A DNA stretch of 64,000 bases, taken from the NCBI GenBank assembly GCA_963573305.1, contig OY754329.1, positions 61,811,084 through 61,875,083 on the forward strand. The letters are read 5' to 3'. The translations under genes were made by a program, and so were the position numbers. The notes under the pieces are model-generated. The model saw only the letters and a list, made by a program, of their open reading frames with translations. It searched no databases and was not told where the DNA came from. The stretch is from Pyrrhosoma nymphula (Eukaryota; Arthropoda; Insecta; Odonata; Coenagrionidae). Of the stretch, positions 1 through 12,300 are shown piece by piece; position 1 is the stretch's first letter, and every line of letters begins with the position of its first letter.

Positions 1-217
1 TACCGTCATGGGCTCATCCAAATCATTCTTTCCGATGGTTATGAGTATATTCACTGATAGCCAAAGTGTCCAGCCTCACAGTGGTGGAGAAAAAAACCCA
101 CTTGTCACTATCTTTGTTCTCACTCATGTGCTTCTTATACGTGCAATATGTATGTCTTTCTGCTCAGTGTACCAACAAAAACTATAGTCATCCATTGCTC
201 ACTGTTTGGCGGCTCAG

Positions 218-384
218 CAATGAGCTAAGCCTTGCAGACCCTCGCTATTCAACGCTTACCGATGGCACTCTGATGATAGAGAATGCTGCAGTGGAAGATG
301 CTGGTGTCTACGAGTGCATGGCCAAAAGTGCAGCTGGTGAAGCCAAATCCCGCTCTGCAAGGATGAAGTACATTCAGCCCAGGG
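218..384 (+). CDS. Pxn: Peroxidasin exon 1 of window: second half of first Ig domain
   Basis: The exon encodes the Ig core DGTLMIENAAVEDAGVYEC and the following strand, ending at YIQP. It leaves in phase 1 at a GTATGT donor (385). The acceptor chosen is the CTCAG ending at 217. The frame stays open further left, so the true start could be as far back as about 170, and the Ig tryptophan of the TVW stretch just upstream might be coding. By position and sequence it corresponds to the first Ig domain of peroxidasins. Confidence 0.85.
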
Positions 385-3300
385 GTATGTACATATTCAC
401 TGATGAATTAATATTTATAGTGCTGTGCAATGGTAACTTGTTTGTAGTGCTGTCCACCTATGTATACTTAGTTTACTATGTACTTTCATTATTTCCTGAT
501 GTGCCTTCTATTGTGTGCAAACTTTGTAACTCAATCTACTTGGCAAATTAATGTTTTTATTATTATTATTATGGCCCATTTGCTTCCATTCATCATCTTT
601 ATGTTTTGGAGTGACCTTTAATTTGAGCATCCTTGTGGAGAAAACATTATTTATATAATATTTCAAAAGTTTTCTTATACGTTTTGCATTAATCAAGTGC
701 ATCTTTTAATATTTCAGAATAAAATGCAAAATCACTTATTAGTTAGACATATTTGTTGAAATTTTAATTTATTTTAAGTACTGTTTTAAATATGCCAGCT
801 AATTAATTCAAAATATTATTTTTTAGGAACAATGTTATCCTTAAAAAGCCTGTCTTTTATCTTTAATAAACTGCCATTAAGAAGTGCAGCTGTGTTTGGT
901 GACACTCTAAAAACGTCCTTTTTTTCATTCATTGACTTTTGAAAATTACTATTTCTTTTGCTTTATGAATTCATATATGTAGGTGCATATGCAAGTTTGT
1001 AATAATCTAATTAAAAATTTCTATCATAAGATATATGTTCCGACACGCATCTGTTGTGTATAGTTTTATGTATTTGTATAGCATGTGCCCTCTGCATATT
1101 CATTAAATTGGTTTACTAGCAATTGACATGTTGAATTAAAAACATTGCCTCATTTCCAGACTAAATGTGTCCATGAAGGAGAGTCTCATTAGGTGTTGTG
1201 AAGTATTTTTTCCTCCCCGAGGACAACAACAAAAAATGTTTGATGACTACATTGAACACAGTTACATTTTTTGGCCTGGTTTTATAATCACAGAATAAAA
1301 ACCAGCGCTAATAACCTTTTCCCTCTGATTTAACTCACATCAAATAATCAGTTATCTTATGTAATTCTGGACACCCAACTTCTTAGCTAATGCCAAGTTA
1401 ATGCAAAGGTTATGTCATCTTGCAGTTAACATAAACCAGACCCTGGCCTTGGTTTGTGTATTTCAGGGATTTCACAGTATATAGTTGGTTCACATATCTG
1501 TATCAGTTGAGGTTGCTTGCTGATTAACAAGTTTAGATGGAATACACATAGGAATAAAATAACTTAATCATATACGATGGCAGACACCTGTCACTTCACC
1601 CAATTTCTTTATTCAACTCTGCATATGTCCTACCTCTCTTCATCCCATTCAAAAAGCCTCTTCCCTTTCCTCCTTCACTTCCTGTCCAATATTGTGCTGT
1701 CTCATTGTCTATATGTATTGTGCTGTCTCAACATCTCCTGTCCTCCCATTACCTGCTCCATCCACTTACTCTGCCTCCTTATAACTATTTGTCACAGTTT
1801 CCTCTCCACACCAATCTTGCTCATCACTTCTCCATCTGTCATCCTCTCATGCCTCTACCATTGGTGACCCCAATGGAGGGGCCTGTAGGGGCAATTTCCC
1901 CCCCCCCCCCCAAAAAAACCATTTTGCACATATGTAGTTTGTTACGAATTTCTGGGACAAGACCCACGAACCCCCCTTTTCCTGGGGGGTATTCCATACC
2001 CCAAAGGCCGCTGGTGCCCCCCTGAACCTCTGGTCTGGAGCTGCCCCTGGCCTCTACTGACCTCCTCCCCGCCAATATTATAAACCTCTCAAATCTACTC
2101 TCATCCATGCTCCTCAGAGGGCAGGAATAGTGTGAAAGAATATCTGGCTTTTGGATTGCTTGAGGTGGGCACCAGGCTGATGACTAAGGAAGAATAGTGA
2201 AATGAAACCACTGTCTTAGAATTCCTATGTTATCTCTTTCCCTGTGGCGATGGAAAGTAAATATTTTGATTCCTTTGAATTTATTACATCTTCTTCAGAT
2301 GTTTTGCCAGTTCTGAATGAGTTACCTAAAAATGTCACAGTGGTGGCTGGAGAGACGGCTAAGTTTCATTGCACAGCTGACGGAAGACCTACCCCAGTGA
2401 TTTCATGGCTTTTTGAAGGGCGTCCCATCAATGATGGAGGAAGAGTGGAGATATCAGATAATGGTGAGCATCCCTAGGTTAATTCTTCCACCCTATTTAA
2501 CCGGGCAACAAAAATCATCCTGGTACTTAATGGAAACTGAAAAAAAAGTTGAGGACTGATATGACACAGTTGGAGAATATTTCTTATTTTGTTATATGTT
2601 TCAGAAAACAGAGCCTAGCATAATGAAGAATACTCTCATATTTAAAAATAGCCATTTTTTCTGTTTTTCTGGAAATATATTCTACTCTTTTCTTTTACTC
2701 GTTTTCAATTTAATTCAATAATTAAAAAATCATTTTACTTTTGGGCTTGAATACAATTATCTCTTTGTGAAATTCTAATTCAATCATTTAGGTATTATTG
2801 TAATCTGACAGTCCTGGCATGAAAATTTGGATTCAGAGCAAAACATACATTTCTTTTAGGCACTGTAAATTAAAGTATGGATGTCATTGGGCATCTATAT
2901 TTTAGATACCTGCCCTTTTTTGGGGCATTGTGAACTTGTTCTTTTAATTATAGACAGATCTTCAAAGAGTGTGCATATTATGATTTTTAAATCAATCTTG
3001 AATACCATGAGTTTCTAAAGTTACATTTAGCATTCTTTACTATGCATGTAATTGAAAATTGTGAACTTTTTAAATTTGAAGGAATGCATGTATTATTTGC
3101 AGAAACACAGCTTTTACTGTGTTATATGCCCTAACTTTTTATTCCTGATTGTTGTGTATTTTATGATAAATAGAATATGAGATTTTCTGTTGTCAAATGT
3201 TATTTTTTTTAAAGTTGATATAACAGTTTAGCCATTATGCAAATGCAATGATTGGAAAATTGTCTGTTAGTTATTAGTTGTGTACTTGCTTACTTATTAC

Positions 3301-6300
3301 TGGAGATTACTTTTGATGCAAAAAATCATTGTATATCAATCTTCAATCATCATATGAAGGTAAATCAAATTTTATGTATAAAAATTTACTTTTTACAGGT
3401 TCCATTCTGAGAGTAATTGATACCACAACATATGACATTGGGAAATATATGTGCAGGGCAGCCAACTCTGCTGGTTATAAGGAAGAGACCGCATATCTTA
3501 CAGTTCTTCAGGGAGGAAGTGCTCCAACTTTGCTGTATACTCCTTATGACATGGACGTACATGCTGGGAGCACTGTGGAAATGCCATGTTATCCTGACGG
3601 GGAACCCAAACCAACCATTTCATGGACTGTGAATGGGAGACCTAAACCAGCAGATAGAAGACACAGGTGCTTGAATTAATATTTATTTCATGAAATTCGT
3701 GGCATAAATTTTATGATACTTAGCCATATCTGCCTCAATGAAGGCCAATAATGATGTCAAATTATACTCTAATGAAATCATCCATCTTCTAGAACTTACA
3801 CTCTTATATAATGATAGAGTCAAAGGGAGATTCATTAATGGCTGGACCTCTCCTTGATGTGTTTGAATCATGGTTAAATTACATTTCTTCGTGTAATTAC
3901 TTTACTAAATATTTTATATTCTATATTGCATTCATTCATTCAATATTTCTACCAATATTGGACCAATAATTGCTGGTTTTAGCATAGATCCTGCCTAACT
4001 TGCTACCTTCTGACTCTTTGGTAAATTCTTATCCTGTTCTGTCACGAATCACTGCATATGCCCAACATTAGTACTCTGTTACACTCCTCATACCTCCTAC
4101 CCTACTTCCTGGTGTCCAAAATCCCCACGCTTCTTCTACTTCTTCCCTTCTTGCCAAATATTCTCCCCCCATATCTCTTAATTCAACAGCCCATCACCCT
4201 TCATTTTGCTCTCCTATTACATATTTCTCTGCCTCCTTTTGAATTTCCTCCTCTAACCTCCTTTCCTACTCCACCATATTCAACACCACATGGTTTCTGT
4301 TCTTTGCTAATCAACTTATCTTTGCAATATCTCCAAACTCGAATTTTTTAATACTCTGATCTATGCTCATTCTGATTTCTTATGGACCAATTTTTGGAAC
4401 CTAATCTAAAATAGAATCTAATATACATTTATTAGCTAAAATTCTATTTTGGGTGTTTCCAGAGTTTAATAAAAAAATACCTGCTTTATTTTTTTTCAAA
4501 AACTGAAATTTTTGGGGATTTGGCTTGATTTCCCAGGTGAAAATTTCTATAAGTAACTATAGGAAACTGTTGAAATTTGGCCCAAATTTTCTACAAGTAA
4601 ATATAAGAAAACCTATAAGTAACTATAAGAAAACCTATAAGTAACTATAAGAAAACCTGTAAGTAACTATAAGAAACCCTGTAAGTAACTATAAAAAATT
4701 ATTAGTAACTATAGGAAAACCTATAAGTAACTATTAAAACCTATTAGTAACAATAGGAAAACCTATTAGTACCAATAGGAAAATCTATTAGTAAAACCTA
4801 TAAGAACCTATTAGGAAACCTATAAGTAACTACACCCTCATAAAAATTTAGAAGGAAATTGCCAGAGTGTAGCAGGATTTAGCATTTGATACGAAATCAT
4901 TTTACCAATTACTTACCCGACCACGTAGTTTGACTTATATCTCATGTCTACTTGATTCATGTCTAACTAGCAATTGAAATTTACGATTCAAGAAAGTCCT
5001 GTATACCTGGTCATTCCCGGGGTAAAAGTAACTGCGAGAACTAATTTTTAAATGTCAATGCCATGATTATAGTTTGAAGAAATACCATCCAATCACGATA
5101 ACAGTTATCAGGCATTAATTAATTGAAACCTATGTTGTCACAAGGGATGAAAATAAAGTCAATATCAATGATAATAAACAAGATTTTTTCCAATAACCAC
5201 ACGTTTGTTCACATTTCAATGAAGACGTAACTTACTTGCAGAAATGTTACGAACATGAATATACATGCTGGATCTAGGTTTTCCAGAGCAGCTGCGTGTG
5301 TCAATTAACATGATGGCAGTTTCTCCCCCGTTACAGGAGGTGTCTTCAGGTTGAAGTTATGACGTTATTCGTTAGTTATGAAGTTATTCGTAACTAGAAT
5401 TTACATGTATATTCATAGTTACGAATGTGGAAAGGAGTAAACTTCTTGAATGTACCAATAAAAGCATGACAATAATCTAATGTACAATGGAAATGGAAAC
5501 CAAACCGTCATCACCAAAGAAATCTGTATGTATCTATAAAAATCTATACATATCTATATCAAAAGAACTATACGTACATATAGAAATTGTTCCCTATCTA
5601 TAGGTTTTATACCTATGTATAGACTCACTCTCATAATCTATAGAAATCACTATAGATATCTATGGAAATCTATATGTATCTATAGAACTCTGTACATATC
5701 TATACACTTTATACGTATCTATAGAAAAAAACTATACGTGTACATACAAATTTTTACCTGGGTTGGCATTGACTTATGTCTGTGCAATTACAGTGCATGA
5801 CTTTTAAATCAAATGGCTCGATGAGCGTGATAGCATTAAGTGTACTAGCATCTAACTTATAGGGCCTGGTTTTTAATCTTGGTAACTAGTTGCAGAAATA
5901 TATGTATTTTATTTGATGAAATTTCTTTACACATATGAAATTTCTATTTACGTATGAAATTAGAACAAAGCAGTAACTTTAAGTTTGTTGCCTATGATAC
6001 CTACCTGAAAAAATGCCTCTGATAAAAATTGAAAGACCCTTTAGCATTAAGTTAATTAAGAAATTCCAGTATGATCCTCCGAGTGCTGCTACCCCTGTCT
6101 GCGCGTGGCAGACAGTATGTGCGAAATGACCTTAGCCGTCGAAGCACGTTAAACAATAATACTACTACTTGTCCAGTACCATCATGGTATAATGTTGATG
6201 AATATATCAATTATTGTAAAGAAAATAGTTACATATGTAAACTTATTCATTGAGCATTGTTTGTATATTGAAATTTTGTTCTGTGACTAATTGATTTCGA

Positions 6301-9300
6301 AAATGTCTATACCTTTTATGTGAATGTTATATGATAATCTGTATTACTCATTATCATTCTATTGACGAAGCCTATACCATTTAATTGCCTGTATTGGTTC
6401 TTTGGCTAATAAATAAATAAATAAATATTACTGCTTCAATGTCGCTGCAGTAAATCTGTGAGTGGCATTTTTTTAAATTTAACCTTTGTCAAGGATTAGT
6501 TTTGATGTATGACTAACAACATTTAATGAGGAATGTTTTTATTTAGTGGTAATGCTTTTGGGGCTAGTTAAATCAATTATCAATTCATATTTTCATTCAC
6601 TATTCTTCACTGGTATAAAAATAGATGTCAGTTTGAAAAATGTGACATAGTTATTAATTTGTAAATTTTTTCCTCAGAGTTTCAGGTTCTGGAAGCTACT
6701 ACATCTATAATGTCTCATCATCTGATGCAGGAGAATATCAGTGTTCAGCTACAAATGCTTATGGCACAGTGCATGCAAGTGGAACATTGAAAGTGCAAGG
6801 TATTTGTCTCCAACTTGTTGAAAGCTTTAAGGATTAACTAAATATGGCTCTGAATATTGTAACCGTCGGAAGGGCTACACTCAAAGAGGGGAAGTTGGAG
6901 AGAGTATAATCTACGGGGAAAAAAATAAGAATAGGACTTCCCCTGAATCTGGGAAGGGGAGGTGGGAAAATCACTCCACGGAGCATGAATTTCTCCTTCC
7001 AACAGCGTTTACGCAATTTTTGTGTGAGACACTATGGGTGGGCGGGGAGGCAAACCCACTGCAGTAGAGTGGGAAAAATGACATCTACAATTCTTAGACT
7101 AAACATAAACAGATTTATTGAGTGTTAAACCTAGAGGGTTATTCGGAATTCATGTTATAACATTAATTGCACAGATAAACTTTTCTTCTCAATGAAAATG
7201 AACAAGCAGCTTCAAAATGTCTGTTTTTCTCATTTGATCACCTTTTCTGTCTCACACCACCCAGAAAAACACTCTGATGGCGCAATTGGCACTTAACATG
7301 GTCTGAACACTCGGTGACAAGAACCGATTATCGCTAAGCTACGACATCCATTCTCCACGCACACATTCATACAACATTTGCTCGGGCAGTGGGGTAAGAT
7401 TAAATTGAATAATGGGAAAAAAATGACACGAACTTGAAAAAAAATGTTTCACTGGGGAAAAAAGGGGGGGACAGTACTTATCAGGGCTCTCTGGTGTTGA
7501 TGGTGGTTGCTCTAGGCGAGTGGCAGGGGCTGACGTGCTTTCCTGGCATTCTCGAATCGTGGGGGCATTGGTGAGGGATAGCGTTGATCGCCTCCTCAAT
7601 ATTGGTGGCTGCGAACGAAACCTCCCTATCTGCTTTCTTTATCGGCGATTCTTGCCATCAGGGATGGTCCTCCAGGGCTGGCTTCTTGTCACTGCCTCTC
7701 AGTGTCCTCCACTGATTTCAAACATCCTCTTTCTTCCTATTAATTAACTTTGGCTCTCCCACCCTCTCTGCTGGTCGATGCCAGTCACTCTCTGCTGATT
7801 TTCACGTCAACTCCCTTCCTAGTCTTAACTCCCTTCTTAGTGATGATCACTCCTGTCCAGTGGCGGATACAGAAAAAACTCAAGGGGGGGGGGGCAAGTT
7901 ATCGCGACGATTGTAGCTTTCAAACTGACTGCCTGGCAACGACTCTGCTTCCCTTATATATGTAGCTCAGTTGTTTCGAGAACATTCGGTGCCAGGTGTG
8001 TTCGCTTCCAGACTTTTAAGGAGTCTGAACAAATATAAACAGTAGAATATTCGCGACTTTTCTCGAACAAATGCCAGACAGAATAACGTATTGAGATCAC
8101 TAGAATGGCCACGACTTTTCTCGTAGGTTAGGTATCTATGTGCCAGACATAAACGTATAAAATACGATGACGCACGCGCGTGCTACATAAGAAAGTACAA
8201 ATACTCGATAACTCGACTCAGAGTCGACTGACGAAAGACACAAACGAATAGCGTGCGGGCTGACTGGTGGGGGCGGCGCGGGCGGCGCGGGTGGCAATGT
8301 GAGCGACCCCACAAACGAAATGCACCCCCCGCACCCCCCACATGTATCCGCCACTGCTCCCGCCTAGTGATTTTCCCATTGTCCTTTTCCCCACTTAAAT
8401 ACCATTTTTTCAGGGGTCAGGTAGGGATCACGGGACTGCATACCGGAGCAGAGGGAAAAACTGGGGAGGGGGAGATGATTCACATCCAGCAGTCCAGGAA
8501 AAGAAGGGGGGGAGAAGGTCGTGGGCTGGGCGATTGCTTAACAGTCGTTCTAATCAGTAAAGGGGGGGAAGTCCACTTCTTCGCCGCTCATTTGAAAAAA
8601 AAGGGTGGGGAAACATTTCACACAGCACCACAGGAAACAGGGGGGTAGGGGAAGGTGAAAAGGACGGGATACCCTCACACACACTCATTCAGGCTCACAC
8701 ATTCATACAACACACTTAAAGTTGAACACACCCTAACCAAAATAAACAAAAATAACACTAAATCTCTCTACAATGTACTGGTGCCAATCAGGATCAGTTA
8801 CAATACGTATGCATGTTTTGGTTTAAAATACCTAGAATATATATATATATTCAGTGAGAACATAATCAGAGCAAGCAAGTTGAAAAGACAGAAATAATAA
8901 ACATTTGGAAATTTAGATCATCTAAGCTAGCCTGTATGTTAAACAGTGGACTTTAGTGTAAAGTCAGGGTATCAAACCAGAACTGAGCCAAAACATTAAA
9001 CAAAAAACATTTTTGTTCATAGAGGAACTGAACCTTTACCAATAACATAAGAGGTTTCTAATACCCAAAATCCAAACCAAAATCCCATATTTATATCTCA
9101 CCAATTCATTTATCCTATTGATGTTCAAGCAAAATATATGGTTTACTGAGAAGTCAACAACTTACATTGATTCCTTCATGATTAAACCTCATGGTGATGT
9201 TGTTTAAATAATGCAACTTATGAGGATTAAGAGATTTTGGGTTTCCCACTAGGTAGCAGTGTTATTCAGCAGTGATGTTTTGAAAGCTGTCTGCCATCTT

Positions 9301-12300
9301 CCGGGTGCCTTTCTGCCATCTTCAGGGTGATGAAATTAGTGAAATTCACTCTGAAAATGATGGCAGACATAATCTTCAAAACATTGGTGCTGAAATATAA
9401 AGATTAAAACTATTCAATAGCTTCATTGCTAAATATTTAAATTGAAGTTGTTTAGTTTTGTGCATTTATTAATGGCATTGTATTTGCTAGGGAACATTTG
9501 TTCCATGCGATTCTAAATTACATTGTCTTTAAAGGTTACTAAAATTCTTAGGCTGAAATATTAGTAGATGTTGAGACTGGTTCATTAATAGTAGCTGGAG
9601 TGAAACTAAACTGAAGTGAACATTTGTGTTTAAAGTGAACTGGAACAAAAACCAGGACAAGAAAAAACTATGGTTTAATTCGCCGTGTAAGGTTCATTAA
9701 TATGAGTGCATGCAATGTGGGATATAATGAATGGTATCTTGTTGCAACATTTTTTTCTATGAAAACCTCTATGAAATTCAATAAGGAAGAGGATCTGGTT
9801 ACCTTAATTTGTAAATACCCTTGGTGTGAATGCAGAAAATGGATTTGGTTTCAAATCCCAGTCCAGGTGAATGATTTTTTCTTTGTGATTTTCCCTCATT
9901 CAAGCAAAATGGAGTTCATTCCTTGAGAGTGACACAATTCAAAAGAGATATTAACAATCCTTTGCATAAAACTGTCGCAGGTAGTAACACAATTCGGAAT
10001 CCAGGAGACCGTTATGTTCAGGCTGCATTTGAGGAGGCTCGTCGATCTGTGGACAAGGCTGTAAATGACACTCTAAATATGCTGAGGGAGACAAGACGTG
10101 GGCACTCAAGACCTTCCCCAGGAGATCTCCTTAGACTCTTCAGGTATCCTGGACCTGTTGAGAGGGACCTGGTCCGTGCTGCTGAAGTTTATGAGAGGAC
10201 TCTAGCCAATGTACGCAGACATGTGGCTGCTGGGTTGAAGCTTGACAATCCTGAGGGTGAGATATCTCATGAATATTTATGAGAAAATATCTTTTTTTGC
10301 ACCTTACCTCATTAATTGTTGTTAACTTGCAATAATTTTTTCTTTTGATGGTAAAATATATGATAACTTTGAATTGGCAATTCTTATTTAGAAAAACTAA
10401 TTTCTTGCTCAAAATACATAGAAAACTGGATACTTATTTTGTGTGCACCAGCATAATTTTTATGAGGAAGTTACATGGGTATAATTTTCTGCAGCTGATT
10501 TAAAAGTCCCTTGTACTTTTAGAAAAAAATCATAAAGGGCATACGTTGTAAAAAAAATACCAATCATCAAGTTAAGTATTAAGACTGTTGTGAGGGGTTA
10601 CCAACTACAAGATGATATTTGCTGGTGTATGCAGGGGATCCAGTGTGTTAATAACTGATTTCTACTTAATTCTCATGGGTATTTTATGGTTGTGTTTACA
10701 TATTCTATTATCACATTGATATTTTTCCCTCAAGCTGGATTGATTACGCATTCATTATTACTATAATGCTTGTTTGGTTTAATGGGCTTTGGTAGTGCAT
10801 GGATTGTAATAAGCCTTTTGAAAAAAATAAATTACACATTAGTCTTATACATATAATGCTACGAATATTTTTTTTTAATTTTTCAGAATTTTCCTATGAA
10901 GACTTGTTGTCACCACAACAGCTTGATGTCGTGGCACGACTCTCTGGCTGCATGGCACATCGCCCCCTAATCAATTGTACAAATATGTGCTTTCATGGAA
11001 AATATCGAACTGCTGATGGAACCTGTAACAATCTCATTCACTCAATGTGGGGAGCATCTCTTACTGGTTTCAGAAGACTTTTAAAACCAGCATATGAAAA
11101 TGGATTTAATCTCCCCATAGGTAAGAATGATAATAGCGTTCATTATTGAGATTCAGAGCATATGTATACCCTGATTTAACTTCATCTCCCTCTCAGGGGA
11201 GGGATATTCAAAATCTAAGAATAATATGTGCTAATCACACAAAAGGAAATTAATTTCCTTTTCTGGAAGGAGACTTTTTGAAATAACTTTTCTGATGAGG
11301 GTTGAAATGCAGAAGATTTACTCTGAGCAAAAGTATCAAGTTCCGAGAATTTACAGTACTGCATGTTAAATTAGCATTCAGCATGGAAAAATCTTTTGAA
11401 AAAAATGAGGTCAGTCCCACCTGAGGCACAGATATCAAGTGATTCAGTCTGTGGGAGACTGCAGGCAAGGCAGGAGTAGGATTTCTATGGCATAGAGGTC
11501 ATTTTACTTGCCTAACTATCAAAGATTAAAAATAGTAACAATCAGGGACGTGATTATACAAGTATTATTTTTTCTTATGGTCTTTGCTTGGATATTGAGA
11601 TTTAAATGAAATAAATACATTTACCAAAAAATTGTCATAATCAGTGATTTTCTTCCTCAAGGATGGACCAAATCAATTAAATATTATGGCCACCACAAGC
11701 CAAGCACCAGGTTGGTGTCCACTCATCTGATCAGCACCAAGGAGATCACTCCTGATGACAGATACTCGCACATGCTAATGCAGTGGGGTCAGTTTTTGGA
11801 CCATGACATTGATCATGCCATTCCATCTCTCAGTGGAGAAAGCTTTGAGGAAGGAGTAGACTGTAAAAAGTAAGTTCATTTGTACAAGAGGAAGGCTTTG
11901 CATGTTGTCACCAATTCCTTTATTAGGATTAATGCTGATTGATAGGTTATTAACCCTTTCGCTACATATGCCATGTTAGCTCGGTGGAAGTTTTTCTATG
12001 CAAGCAAACGAACTCTGTTTCAAAACAGTGTAAATTTTTCTATGCAAGAGAATGAACAACATTTTAACATGGCTCTGTGGATAAGCAAGAGGTAAGAAAA
12101 CAACAAGAGTTCTAGGTGTCATAAATGAGTGCTTCTTGGGACGCTGGACCCTTTTTTGGCCTGCAGGTGGAGGTAATCTCAGTCCTTCATGGCAGTACGA
12201 GTCCCACTCACAGCATGTGTCCACGGTCAATTGCTTGTTTATGCAGTGGAATAGCGAAAATAAAAGTTTCTATGGAATCTGAAAATTGAGGCTTATAAGT

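Larger units (their letters stand above)
385..2298. other. Intron 1 with LINE fragment and C-rich repeat
   Basis: This is AT-rich intron sequence. It holds a decayed LINE piece on the minus strand (about 1577-1860) and a G/C-tract repeat (about 1865-2060) of a kind that recurs at 21820, 33391 and 33970. No Ig-domain exon could be seen here although one would be expected. Confidence 0.7.
4532..5762. mobile_element. Non-autonomous element with inverted ends and CTATA-type repeats
   Basis: The left end starts CCCAGGTGAAAATTTCTAT, and the right end, read on the minus strand, starts CCCAGGTAAAAATTTGTAT. The two continue to resemble each other through an ACTATAG motif. Just inside each end lie CTATA-rich repeat arrays. 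No long ORF is present. The flanks (TTGGCTTGATTT on the left, TTGGCATTGACT on the right) are similar but are not a clean target duplication. Confidence 0.6.
3667..6677. other. Intron 3 with LINE fragment and CTATA-rich inverted-terminus element
   Basis: This 3-kb intron contains a minus-strand LINE-like piece (4058-4351) and a 1.2-kb element with inverted ends (4532-5762). A (AATA)n microsatellite lies near 6409-6429. The remainder is AT-rich without recognisable content. Confidence 0.7.
6800..9980. other. Intron 4, repeat-rich
   Basis: The intron contains a hAT-type MITE (7858-8356), G-tract-rich sequence around 7440-7470 and 8490-8650, and an imperfect inverted repeat (9265-9393). No exon was found. 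The open stretch at 9702-9926 has the phrase NAENGFG in another frame but is interrupted by stops. Confidence 0.65.

Noticed and set aside
4545..4840. Regular repeats that might be taken for a CRISPR array
   Set aside because: There are no unique spacers, the units are directly adjacent and degenerate, and the DNA is eukaryotic. It is a minisatellite.
6060..6130. SINE-like phrase CGTCGAAGCACGTTAAAC
   Set aside because: It resembles a common repeat tail, but no A or B box or boundaries could be identified.
8253..8648. 131-codon ORF near the hAT MITE
   Set aside because: It spans the MITE right end and G-tract repeats; the composition is repeat-driven and there is no homology signal.
9702..9926. 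Possible extra Ig-type exon (NAENGFG phrase before a CAG/GTGAATG donor-like site)
   Set aside because: The phrase lies in a frame that meets a stop a few codons upstream, it has no acceptor in phase, and exon 4 already splices in phase to exon 5.
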